64,000 nucleotides of DNA from Pseudomonas sp. H3(2019). GTDB taxonomy: Bacteria; Pseudomonadota; Gammaproteobacteria; Pseudomonadales; Pseudomonadaceae. Positions 17,232 through 26,106 of the stretch are shown one piece after another; position 1 is the stretch's first letter; each line of letters opens with the position of its first letter. Position numbers and translations under genes: made by a program. The stretch covers positions 186,001 to 250,000 of the forward strand of contig NZ_VMSG01000002.1 in assembly GCF_007713465.1 (NCBI RefSeq), written 5' to 3'. The notes beneath the pieces were generated by a model. It was not told where the DNA came from, ran no database searches, and was given only the letters and a program-made list of their open reading frames with translations.

Positions 17232-17759
17232 ATGTCGGCAGCGGACAGACTTTCCCTAACGACCAGGAGAGCCGCCATGAGCCCGCAACCGCTGAAGTCA
17301 GACCATCCCTGCAATCTGGCGCGCCCGTTGGGCGCGCTTTCCGGCTGGCAGGAACGCCGTGCCAAGGCGTTCATGCTGCGCGATCTGACCCGCAGCCTTC
17401 GCGTCAGCGAGATAGCTGAACACTGCCATCTGTCGCGAAGCCACTTTTCCCGGGCATTCAAAATCGTCACGGGGTGCTCGCCGCAGGAATGGATGCTTAA
17501 GATGAAAATCGACAAAGCGAAATGCCTGTTGCTTACCGCGATGCCGATTACCGACATCGTGTATGAATGCGGCTTTTCCGATCACTCGCACTTCACTCGC
17601 ACCTTTGGCCGCATGCTAGGCATTTCGCCCAGAGCCTGGCGTCAGGCTGTGTGCAGCACCCGTGCACCTGTCATTGAGCAGAACTCAGGCTACTGGAGCC
17701 CCAGCGATATTCCCTCCAACCCGAAAATACAGACACACCCACCAGAACTGCGTCCCTGA
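17232..17759 (+). CDS. AraC-family regulator, DNA-binding domain only
   Basis: At 175 residues the protein is almost entirely the two helix-turn-helix motifs of AraC regulators (SEIAEHCHLSRSHFSRAFK and ITDIVYECGFSDHSHFTRTF, with GISPRAWRQ). It lacks a ligand-binding domain, so it may act at a level set by its own expression. ATG 17232 has AAGGA upstream; ATG 17277 is an alternative. It lies 55 bases after the reductase on the same strand and ends at a strong terminator. The likely target is the reductase or dehydrogenase operon. Confidence 0.85.
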   Translation: MSAADRLSLTTRRAAMSPQPLKSDHPCNLARPLGALSGWQERRAKAFMLRDLTRSLRVSEIAEHCHLSRSHFSRAFKIVTGCSPQEWMLKMKIDKAKCLLLTAMPITDIVYECGFSDHSHFTRTFGRMLGISPRAWRQAVCSTRAPVIEQNSGYWSPSDIPSNPKIQTHPPELRP

Positions 17760-17795
17760 ATCGATCCTTGAAGCCCCTGTCCACTCTTCCCTTTT

Positions 17796-17819
17796 GGCCG
17801 CTTTTGCGGCCTTTTTTTT
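17796..17819 (+). terminator. Rho-independent terminator after the AraC gene
   Basis: GGCCGC, a TTTT loop, GCGGCC and eight T residues. The T-run overlaps the stop codon of the convergent sensor-kinase gene. Confidence 0.92.
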
Positions 17820-20800
17820 ATTGTGCTCTCTGCGGGACAAGTGGCAGTTTGAAACAGATCCGCGCACCCTCCTCGCAGGCCTCCACTTGCAGCGTGCCGC
17901 CATGGGTGCTGATCACCGTTCGGCAAATCGCCAGCCCCATCCCCATGCCGCTGCCCTTGGTGGTGTAGAAAGCATCGAAAATCTGTTCGAGCTGATGCTC
18001 GGCTATCCCGTGGCCGTTATCCTGGAACCAGACGCAGGCATGACCGTCGCATATCTTCGACTCGATGCTCAGACGTCCCTCCGCCGGTGCAGCGATGGTG
18101 ATAGCCTCTAAAGCATTGATGATCAGGTTGTAGATCACCTGCTGAATCTGCACCCGGTCGATCAATACCGCATCGGGTGCGGCGAGGCTTGTTTGTAACG
18201 TAACGCTACGGTTGTGCAGATCAGTGGCGGTGAGGCGCACGACTTCGCCGATCAGCGCATCAATCGATATCGGCAGGCGCTGCAGTGGCGCCTGTTTAGC
18301 CAAGGCGCGCAATGCCCGGACGATCTCGGTGGCCCTTGCACTGTCGGAGCGAATGTCCTCCAGGCCCTGAATCGCTTCGGCCAGATCCGGCGTGTCGCGC
18401 TTGAGCCAGCGCAAACTCGCCGAGGCATTGGAGGAAATGCCCAACAATGGCTGACTGATTTCATGGGCAATCGAGGCCGATAGCTCCCCCATCATTTTCA
18501 GGTGAGAGTTGCGCGCCAGCTCCGCCCGTGAACTGCGCAAGTCGGCCTCCATTTGAGCGCGCAAGCGGTTGTCTTCAACCAATTGCGCGTAAAGCCGCGC
18601 GGTTTGCAGTGAGACTGCCGCCTGCGACGCGAGAATTTCCAGCATGGTCAAACGTTCGGCATTGAAAAGCTTCGGCACCAGACTGTTTTCCAGATAAACC
18701 AGGCCAATCAGCGTGCCTTGTTTAAGCAGTGGCAGGCACATCATTGAGCGTGTCTGACGCAGATGCAGATCGGTGCTGTAGGCCTCAGGACACTCGGTGC
18801 GGACATCATCGAGCACCAATGGCATGCGGGTGCGCATGGTGGAGTAGAGTACCGAAACCGGGGCGATCTGCTCGATTGGTCGATTATTGTCCTGGTTTAC
18901 CTGCACATTGCCTGCCTCGACCCTGGCCGCAGCAGCCAGTTGCAACTCGCCATCGATCACTAACAGCAACGCGCCCCGATCGGCGCCGGCCTGGATCATC
19001 AGATGATTCACCAGCGTTTCGACCAGCCTATCAAGCAAAACCTCTTGCGAGACGGCCCGGGCCGCTTCGATCCCCGCTTCCAAATCGAGGCGTACCCGCG
19101 AGACCGGTGTCACCGCCTCCAGCGAATGCTCTCGGGCCAGAAACGGATGCGCGGCCTCAAGTTGCCGCGCCTTGGCCTCCGCGCCCCACAAGACATACGA
19201 GTCGCGGGCGACGCGCAGGTGGTGATGCGCCCCCGATACCAGGCCGTTGGACAGGCAGATCTCAGCCAGTTGTTCATGAGCCAGCGCCTGCTCATGGATG
19301 AATCCGGCAGCGGCAGCAGCGATCTGCGACTGATCGAAGCAACGTATGGCGACCAGCCCCTCACCGCGCACGCGGGCGATCGCCCCTTCGATGAGCAATA
19401 ACTTGTTGCTGAAGGTCGATGGATTGAGCTCGACCCAAGGCAGGAATCGCTGGCGTTGCTGCTCCAGTTTTTGCAGCTTTTCGGCAACCTCGCCCGGGGC
19501 TTCGTCGCTGGCCAGCGTCAAACTGTAGAACAGGTAGTAATCGGCAAGGTTGATGTGCGCCGGCAGCGACCAGGTCAACGCGGCGGCCTCTTCAAAGCGT
19601 CGTAATGCATAGCGAATGTCGCCGAAATAGAATGCCGACATGCCTGAATACAGCCACCGCCAGAACAGCGTCGGTTGCGACACAACCGCGCGGTCGAGCG
19701 GACCAAAGAGGTCATTTTCGATGCCATCAAACTCAGCCATCGAGCGCGGTGCAGGACCATGGCGCAGGTCGCTGGCAAACCTCTGTTGCGCCAGCAAAAT
19801 GCGTTCGATGTCGATGTAGTGAAACTGCCGCACCCAGGTGAGGCCATGCTCCAATTCAATCAGCACGCCTTGCAATGGCTCGCCCATGAACAATAGATCG
19901 GAACCAATATGGTTGCAGGCATAACACGACATGCCCAGGTCGCCGCCAGCCTGTCCGACCTCGAACGCGGCGAACGCCTTATGGCGGGCATAGGCCATAG
20001 GCCTCGTCCACGGGCTGACTTGATCAAGCGCCACAAGCGTTCCTGTGCGGCCGGCTTCATAGCCGTGCAGGTCGGTGAGTTCGAGCGCCAGTTCAGCGAA
20101 AGCCTGGCCATCGACGTATTCGCCGTAGCGGTCGGCAATCATCACCCCGTACCAGGCAAACCCGTAACCGCTGCTCGGCGTAGTACCGTGCAGCAGTGTG
20201 AGTTCCACCATCTTGGCCAAGTGCAAAAAGGCAATATCGTCCTGGACGAAGAACGACGCAGTCAACGTGCTCAGCAGTTCCATCGCGACCTCGATCCGCG
20301 GATCGTCAGCCTCCGGCAACACCGTCAGGTCAGCAATCCGCCGCTCGCCTATCAACGCCCGGACACGTTCGAAGGCCTGGGACAGTTGCATTCTGGATGG
20401 CCGACGCTGCAAAACAATATCCAGCAGCGTGAGTCCGCCCAGCGCTTCGCTGATCGCGCCGTCATAGTCCGAGTGCAACGTGCGCAAACTGGCGCGCAGC
20501 CGATAAGTTCTGGCTTGATCCAACGTTGTTGTGGCGTGGCTCAGGCAGTCATCCAGACGCTGTTGTGCCTCAGTCAGATTCGCCAACAGCATTGCGCATT
20601 CAGCCGCTAGCCAACGAGTGGCAAAGGCTAGCGGATAGAGTTGCGACCATCCCGTATCGCCCAGCAGTAACTCGGCCGTATGCAGATAACCCACGGCTTG
20701 CTCGAAGGCAGCGGTATCGCGAGCGCGCCTGGCAGCCTGGGTGAGCGTGGAGATAAAGTCGGCGCGTCGATGCGCGTCGAGCGCATATACGTCGATGCGC

Positions 20801-22956
20801 TGAATCTGGCTGGCGATGTCGAACACCCGCCCATGATTCAATTGGCCCCACTGATCCAGCATGGCGGCGGCAATGCGAGCATGTTCGGCGGCGCGTCCCG
20901 ATGGCGCCGCCAGCGCAGCGGCTGCCTCCAGCACGCGGTCGTGGGGAAAGACCAGTTGGCCTGATTCGCGCAGCAAAAATCCGGCATCGACCAGATAGTC
21001 CGTATCGCGAACCAGCTGAGGTGGATTGTCAGGCAGCAAACGTCGCAACAGGGCTTCGTCGCAGCGGCCGCCAACGTAGCCGGCTGTTCGCATCACTTCG
21101 CGAGCGGTGGCTGGTAGGCGCTGCAAGCGCTGCACCATCAGATCGGCAACGTTGTCGGCATAGCGATATCCGTCCACCTCGCTCTGGTTCCAGCCCCAGC
21201 GCCGAGTCGCGGCATCGAAACGCAGCAGGCGCTCATCCACCAACGCCCGTGACACCTGACTGACAAACAAAGGATTACCCGCCGTCTTGAAATGCACGAC
21301 GTGCGCCAGCGCTTCGAGGTTGTCGACTTCGGTATCGAGTTCGACGGCCATCAGTTGCGCGACTGCCTGCACCGACAAGGGCCCCAACGTCACGTGGGTA
21401 ATCGGCAACGTAGCGGCGTCGCGCAGGTCATCAAGCAATCCACCCTCACCTTCCGGCAACTCACCCTCGCGATAGGCGAGGATCAGCACCAGATGCCGTG
21501 GCGGTCGAGCGATGAAGGCCTTGAGAAACGCAAGGGTCGAGTCGTCTGCCCACTGCACGTCATCGATAAATAGCACCAGCGGATGCCCCGGCTGGGCGAA
21601 AACTTCCAGCACATCGAGCAGAGCCCGATTGGCACGATCCAAGGCATGTCGAGCCGGCATATTCGGCAACTCGGCAGTGGCGCCGATAATCAGTTCGGCT
21701 TCCGGCGCCAAGTCCACCAGCAAGCGACCGCGGCCCTTGAGGGTTTCGCTCAGTTGCTCGCTGAGGGCCTGCAACTCCAGCGCGGGCTTGCCCAGTACTT
21801 GGGTCATCAGTGAGCGGAGGATTTGCGCCAGAGGGGCAAAAGGAATGTCGTTCTGCAGCAGATCGATCTTGCCGCTCGCCCAATAACCGGGCGCTTCTAC
21901 ACGAATACCTTTCTGGATCAGCGTTGACTTGCCCGCTCCGGGCGCGCCGGCAACGAGCAGCACGCGAGCGATGCCGTCGCTGCGCACGCGATGGATCTGT
22001 TCAAGCAGTTGCTTGCGTTCGTTATCCCGTCCAAAGAGCACTTCGAGGCGCGTGCTTTTCGCACGCGCCTCGAAGGCACCCAGCCGGAACGGCTCGATCA
22101 CTCCCTTTTTGTGCCATTGGCGCAGGCACCAGGCCAGATCCGCAGCCATCGATTCGACACTCTGGTAACGTGCGTTCGGCTCCTTGGCCAGGCCCTTGAG
22201 CAATACGAGGCAAATGCCTTGGGGCAGATCGGGATTATATTCGGCTGGGGATAACGGCTCGACGGCAGCGTGCACGTGCAGCCATTGCGATGGATCACGA
22301 GCAGTCAGTGGCGGGCGCCCGGTCAGGGCCTCATACATAATTGCCGACAGCGCGTACACATCGCTACGGTCATCGAAACCGGTGACGTCGCGCTGCACCC
22401 GTTCGGGAGCCAGGTAAGGCCAGTGCTCGAGGCCCGGTAGTTCAGAAGCCGAGGCTTCTTGTATCACGGGGTGAAAGCCCATAAGCCTGATAGTGTCGTC
22501 CGGACCAACCATCAGATGCCACGGCAGCAGGTCTGGACGCCGCGTTTCGGACTTGCCGATATTGGCCAGCGCGTTGGCTGCCGCGAAAGCAAGGTCAAGT
22601 ACCCGGCCGAGCGGCAGACCGTCAGCTCCAATCAGCTCAGCCAGCGGCACGCCCCACTGGGGATAGACCAGCACGGGGCCGTCAGCCGAACGAATGAGTG
22701 CTACCGGAGGGACCGTCCATTGCGCGGGCAGTTGAAGTTGAAAATCGCACTCCAGTTGCTTGCACAACACCGGACGCTGAATCGGCGCGCGGACTGCGAA
22801 CCATGCGCTGCCGGAGCGATTATCTTCGAGGGTGAACCACGTCAGCTCATGATCACGACGCAGCAGCGTAAACCTGCATCCCTCCAGCCATGCGTCATCG
22901 AGCGACGCAGCGTCGGCAGCGCAGGAAACGGCAGATGTGGACGACTGGCCGGGCAT
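17818..22956 (-). CDS. Giant pseudokinase / AAA ATPase / GAF / histidine kinase sensor
   Basis: The 1712-residue protein has four modules. Residues about 30-285 form a Ser/Thr-kinase fold that keeps YLAPERV and DDRSDVYALSAIMYEALTG but has LPWHLMVG in place of the HRD loop and MGF for DFG, so it looks catalytically dead. Residues about 308-640 form an ORC/AAA ATPase with Walker A GAPGAGKST (about 337) and Walker B LVLFIDDVQWAD (about 460). A long helical-repeat region, then a GAF domain (about 1310-1450), follow. The C-terminus is a histidine kinase with H-box IAHEISQPL (His about 1498), N-box NLIINALEAI, DNGHGI and GMGMGLAI. This matches the trifunctional kinase/ATPase/sensor family. No TM helices are visible, so it is cytoplasmic. 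The divergent regulator at 23217 is the likely partner. Confidence 0.9.
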   Translation of the reverse strand: MPGQSSTSAVSCAADAASLDDAWLEGCRFTLLRRDHELTWFTLEDNRSGSAWFAVRAPIQRPVLCKQLECDFQLQLPAQWTVPPVALIRSADGPVLVYPQWGVPLAELIGADGLPLGRVLDLAFAAANALANIGKSETRRPDLLPWHLMVGPDDTIRLMGFHPVIQEASASELPGLEHWPYLAPERVQRDVTGFDDRSDVYALSAIMYEALTGRPPLTARDPSQWLHVHAAVEPLSPAEYNPDLPQGICLVLLKGLAKEPNARYQSVESMAADLAWCLRQWHKKGVIEPFRLGAFEARAKSTRLEVLFGRDNERKQLLEQIHRVRSDGIARVLLVAGAPGAGKSTLIQKGIRVEAPGYWASGKIDLLQNDIPFAPLAQILRSLMTQVLGKPALELQALSEQLSETLKGRGRLLVDLAPEAELIIGATAELPNMPARHALDRANRALLDVLEVFAQPGHPLVLFIDDVQWADDSTLAFLKAFIARPPRHLVLILAYREGELPEGEGGLLDDLRDAATLPITHVTLGPLSVQAVAQLMAVELDTEVDNLEALAHVVHFKTAGNPLFVSQVSRALVDERLLRFDAATRRWGWNQSEVDGYRYADNVADLMVQRLQRLPATAREVMRTAGYVGGRCDEALLRRLLPDNPPQLVRDTDYLVDAGFLLRESGQLVFPHDRVLEAAAALAAPSGRAAEHARIAAAMLDQWGQLNHGRVFDIASQIQRIDVYALDAHRRADFISTLTQAARRARDTAAFEQAVGYLHTAELLLGDTGWSQLYPLAFATRWLAAECAMLLANLTEAQQRLDDCLSHATTTLDQARTYRLRASLRTLHSDYDGAISEALGGLTLLDIVLQRRPSRMQLSQAFERVRALIGERRIADLTVLPEADDPRIEVAMELLSTLTASFFVQDDIAFLHLAKMVELTLLHGTTPSSGYGFAWYGVMIADRYGEYVDGQAFAELALELTDLHGYEAGRTGTLVALDQVSPWTRPMAYARHKAFAAFEVGQAGGDLGMSCYACNHIGSDLLFMGEPLQGVLIELEHGLTWVRQFHYIDIERILLAQQRFASDLRHGPAPRSMAEFDGIENDLFGPLDRAVVSQPTLFWRWLYSGMSAFYFGDIRYALRRFEEAAALTWSLPAHINLADYYLFYSLTLASDEAPGEVAEKLQKLEQQRQRFLPWVELNPSTFSNKLLLIEGAIARVRGEGLVAIRCFDQSQIAAAAAGFIHEQALAHEQLAEICLSNGLVSGAHHHLRVARDSYVLWGAEAKARQLEAAHPFLAREHSLEAVTPVSRVRLDLEAGIEAARAVSQEVLLDRLVETLVNHLMIQAGADRGALLLVIDGELQLAAAARVEAGNVQVNQDNNRPIEQIAPVSVLYSTMRTRMPLVLDDVRTECPEAYSTDLHLRQTRSMMCLPLLKQGTLIGLVYLENSLVPKLFNAERLTMLEILASQAAVSLQTARLYAQLVEDNRLRAQMEADLRSSRAELARNSHLKMMGELSASIAHEISQPLLGISSNASASLRWLKRDTPDLAEAIQGLEDIRSDSARATEIVRALRALAKQAPLQRLPISIDALIGEVVRLTATDLHNRSVTLQTSLAAPDAVLIDRVQIQQVIYNLIINALEAITIAAPAEGRLSIESKICDGHACVWFQDNGHGIAEHQLEQIFDAFYTTKGSGMGMGLAICRTVISTHGGTLQVEACEEGARICFKLPLVPQRAQ

Positions 22957-23216
22957 ACGAAATCACCGCTGGAAGTTGGGTTCAGGTTGATGCCGGAGTA
23001 TATCCAACTATTTTTTGCGAAATGGCTATTCGCGCGCGGCTGTCCGTCTGCAGCCTCAAAATGGCCGCCCAGAGCCTTGCGCCGGCCCTGTAAGTGCCAT
23101 GAATGTGCCCATCTTATCCTTCGGGATAATTGCTTTATGCCGGGCCGTCCCCTAGCGTACAGCCCTGATGAATCGGCGCCCCGCCCTACCTTCACTAATG
23201 CAACGCAGAGGCCTGC

Positions 23217-24206
23217 ATGATCCGACTCGGCCAAGCCACTATTTCCCTGGAACGGCGCGAAGCTTTTCTTGACGGTCAGCCCTTGCGCGTCGGCGGACGG
23301 GCGTTTGAAATACTTTCTGTGCTGATGCTGGCCGATGGCCGAATCGTTAGTAAAGACGAGCTGATTAATCAGGTCTGGCCCGACATCGTCGTCGAGGAAA
23401 ACAATCTGCAGGTGCAGATTTCCTCGTTACGCAAACTGCTAGGGAAAAAAGAAATCATCCAGACGATTCCCCGTCGAGGTTACCGACTATTGAAAGACAG
23501 TGAACCCAAACTGCCCGTATTCAATGCGCTGGTCTCGGCGCCCATCTTGGCGCAGCCGCCACCGGTCGAAGCGCAGCACGTGCCGGTGCTTATCGTGGAC
23601 GATGAGGCCTGTGTGCGCACGGCCCTGAGCCGGTTGTTGCGGGCTGAAAACATTGAACACCGAATATTCCAGTCGGCCGAAGAACTGCTGGACGCAGAAA
23701 TCGCAAACGGTCCTGCGTGCCTGCTGCTCGATGTCAGCCTGCCGGAGGCGACGGGGTTGCAGTTGCAAGCGGCGCTGACCGAACGTGGCCATCCGTGGCC
23801 GGTGATCTTCATGACCGGCCACGGCACCATTCCAATGTCGGTGCAAGCCATGAAGGCCGGTGCGGTGGAGTTTCTGACCAAGCCTTTCGATGACGATGAG
23901 CTGTTAAACATTCTGCGTACCACACGCCAGCGCGCCGCGATTGAGTTCGAGCAGTGGCAACGGGTTCAGCACGTTCGCCAACTGGCGGCCCTGCTGACCC
24001 CGCGTGAACGCGAAGTTTTGCCGCTGATCGTCGCCGGTCTGTCCAACAAACAGGTCGCTAATAGCCTAGGTACCAGTGAGGTGACGGCCAAGGTACACCG
24101 CAAGCACATCATGGCGAAGATGCAGGCTCGCTCGGTGGTCAATCTCGTTGAACGCTGTGGATTAATCAGCGCTACGCCTTCGCTTGGCTCATCGAGCCTA
24201 CCGTGA
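23217..24206 (+). CDS. Response regulator with OmpR-type wHTH, receiver and LuxR-type HTH
   Basis: The 329-residue protein has two different DNA-binding domains. Residues 1-98 form an OmpR/CadC-type winged helix (VGGRAFEILSVLMLADGRIV, then IQTIPRRGYRLL). Residues about 120-235 are a receiver with the acidic pair VDDE, the phospho-acceptor Asp in LLLDVSLP, FMTGHG and LTKPFD. Residues about 255-315 are a LuxR/GerE helix-turn-helix (LTPREREVLPLIVAGLSNKQ, then EVTAKVHRKHIM). The REC-LuxR half is FixJ-like. ATG 23217 has GAGG upstream. It is divergent from the giant sensor gene, with a 260-base shared promoter region, and overlaps the next gene. It probably receives phosphate from that kinase. Confidence 0.9.
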   Translation: MIRLGQATISLERREAFLDGQPLRVGGRAFEILSVLMLADGRIVSKDELINQVWPDIVVEENNLQVQISSLRKLLGKKEIIQTIPRRGYRLLKDSEPKLPVFNALVSAPILAQPPPVEAQHVPVLIVDDEACVRTALSRLLRAENIEHRIFQSAEELLDAEIANGPACLLLDVSLPEATGLQLQAALTERGHPWPVIFMTGHGTIPMSVQAMKAGAVEFLTKPFDDDELLNILRTTRQRAAIEFEQWQRVQHVRQLAALLTPREREVLPLIVAGLSNKQVANSLGTSEVTAKVHRKHIMAKMQARSVVNLVERCGLISATPSLGSSSLP

Positions 24207-24613
24207 AAGGCATGATGGAGCGCCCTACGGCTGCCGCTAATCAACACTCGACTATCGTCTGCATCGTCGATGACGATGCCTCCGTTCGCAAAAGCCTGTC
24301 CAATCTGCTGCGCTCAGCCGGCTACCATGCCCAGCTATTCGCCAGCGGAGACGCGTTCCTCGCCGATGATAACCTTGAGGACATCGCCTGCCTGCTCCTC
24401 GATCTACACATGCCCGGTCTATCTGGTATCGATGTCATGCGCGAACTGTCGCGCAGAGCTAGGCAGTTTCCCGTGATCTGCATGTCAGCGCACTGGGACG
24501 AGGCGACGTTAGCTCAATCCTTTCATTATCAGGCTGTCCATTGCTTGTACAAACCTTTCGATGAAGAGGCTTTGCTGAAGGCTATCGAATCTGTAATTCA
24601 TTCCGAAAACTGA
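24203..24613 (+). CDS. Single-domain (receiver-only) response regulator
   Basis: This CheY/FixJ-like receiver of about 130 residues has no output domain. It shows CIVDDDASVRKSLSNLLR, the phospho-acceptor Asp in LLLDLHMPGLSGID, Ser in CMSAHWDE, and Lys in LYKPFDEE. GTG 24203 overlaps the previous stop (GTGA), giving coupling; ATG 24212 or 24215 are alternative starts. It probably competes for, or relays, phosphate from the giant histidine kinase, acting as a sink or intermediate in a branched relay. Confidence 0.88.
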   Translation: MKGMMERPTAAANQHSTIVCIVDDDASVRKSLSNLLRSAGYHAQLFASGDAFLADDNLEDIACLLLDLHMPGLSGIDVMRELSRRARQFPVICMSAHWDEATLAQSFHYQAVHCLYKPFDEEALLKAIESVIHSEN

Positions 24614-24646
24614 ACATTATGATTCAGATGACATTTCTCCATCAGT

Positions 24647-25057
24647 TCAACGACCGACAAAGGAACGGTGCTCATTCAATGCGTTTCTCGCACAGTGCGC
24701 CCAAATGTAAGCGGTGCTTGCCAGCACAATTCGAAATGAGTCGCTGTTGAACCCATTGATTTGAATGCTGCCGTCAGATTTACCCGCCGAGAAACAGCTG
24801 ATCGCTCCTGCCTGATCCCAGTACCTGACTGTAGGGACAGCTCGCTTCTCTACGGAAATCTTGGTTCTGCCCATCGCCCTGGTAGCAGAACCAGAACAGG
24901 AAAGCGTCATGCCGTTCGAGGCGTTCGGGCTGGCTGATCCGGAAATTACCCCGGGCCTTGCATCAAGCGGAAAGGACTTTTCGTAGTAGCGCTGGCAAAG
25001 AATCAGCTCCTCGCCGTAACTGCGATCTTCGTACCCGGTCGCAAAAGCTACGCTTGA
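24647..25057 (-). pseudogene. Phage tail-fibre C-terminal fragment
   Basis: An open frame of about 136 codons lacks a start: it opens after TGA 25058-25060 and ends at 24647. It reads ELILCQRYYEKSFPLDARPG, then GMTLSCSGSATRAMGRTKIS, VPTVRYWDQAGAISCFSAG and SDSFRIVLASTAYIWAHCAR. The CQRYYEKSF motif and the following beta-rich pattern are characteristic of receptor-binding ends of phage and tailocin tail fibres. The N-terminal trimeric shaft is absent. An internal ATG at 24910 could allow an 87-residue product, but there is no good ribosome site. It marks an independent phage insertion or recombination scar between signalling genes. Confidence 0.6.
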
Positions 25058-25142
25058 TCATTGGCCGATTATTGCCCAATGCTGTTATCTAGCTTCGGGG
25101 CGTACTGCAAGACGCGTAAATGGCAAGGGAATTGAGGAATCC

Positions 25143-25829
25143 ATGACTGACCGCGAGCAACTCCATCGAGATGGCTATACGCTGCTCCGTCGAGCGATCC
25201 CGGCCGAGTGGCTGGATGACCTTCGTGCCGTGTTCGATGCGGGCGTGAAACCGGCGGACCAATGGCCAGTGCCGCGCGGCATGGATTGGCGCCATTCGCT
25301 GTTGGACTCTGATTCGAAGGTTCAGGCGGTGTGTCGTCTGCGGGAGGTGCTGGCGGTGGTGGGTGAGTTGATCGGAGAACGGTTCTTCCTCTCGCAGGTA
25401 GAAGGTCGCGAGCCTCTTGCAGGTGGCGGTCATCAGCAGCTGCACCGTGACTTGTCGGCCCAACGGCCAGGCGACATTGTGAACGCTCTGGCTTATTTCG
25501 ACGATTATGGCCCTGAGAACGGCGCGACACGTATCGTCCCCGGCAGCCATCGCCCTGAGCTGGGAGAGCCGCCATTCGACTTCAATGACGAGTCCCGGTC
25601 TGTGCAGCTTTCAGGCTCCGCGGGTGACATCCTGGTGTTTGATGTCGATTTAGTGCATGCGGGCAGTCTGAACTCAATCGGCGCACGCCGTCGCTCCATC
25701 CTGATGAGTTATTTTTCGGAGCCCCTATACGCGTCGCACCTGGAAACAGTGAGCCTGCGAAGTATTCGGATGGACACGACCGATCGATTTGATCCCTCGG
25801 ATTTTGCCTTCGGGGGCTATATAGCCTGA
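25143..25829 (+). CDS. PhyH-family Fe(II)/2-oxoglutarate dioxygenase
   Basis: The 228-residue protein of the phytanoyl-CoA dioxygenase family shows the 2-His-1-Asp iron site (HRDLS near residue 100, distal His in DLVHAGSLN) and an Arg-rich 2-oxoglutarate-binding segment (GARRRSILMSYFSEP). GATRIVPGSHRPE is the family's typical mid-motif. It would hydroxylate a small substrate with O2 and 2-oxoglutarate. It stands alone in its strand context, with no biosynthetic partners nearby, so the substrate cannot be inferred. Start at ATG 25143 with GAGGAATCC upstream. Confidence 0.85.
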   Translation: MTDREQLHRDGYTLLRRAIPAEWLDDLRAVFDAGVKPADQWPVPRGMDWRHSLLDSDSKVQAVCRLREVLAVVGELIGERFFLSQVEGREPLAGGGHQQLHRDLSAQRPGDIVNALAYFDDYGPENGATRIVPGSHRPELGEPPFDFNDESRSVQLSGSAGDILVFDVDLVHAGSLNSIGARRRSILMSYFSEPLYASHLETVSLRSIRMDTTDRFDPSDFAFGGYIA

Positions 25830-26106
25830 CCAGGCTGAGTCGACTGTTAGATACCCGCTTACCCAAAGCGTCTCCATGGGAGCATTTTTCGAAGGAAGAG
25901 CAGCTGCAACACCGGTCAGCCCTATATTTCAATTGGGTAACATTTCTACTGCATAGCAATAAGCGGGACATATTCCAGCAAAGGACTCAGGGCACTCTAT
26001 GCAGGCCGCCTCATAAGGAATCCAGTGTGCGGGTGTTAGCCCTATAGCCTGTCACTGCCGTCAACTCGATGCGGTATAGAACGTCTTAATCCATGGAGTA
26101 AACAGT

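Noticed and set aside
25069..25575. 168-codon minus-strand frame opposite the PhyH gene
   Set aside because: Pro/Arg-rich antisense frame; PhyH on the plus strand has the full iron site.
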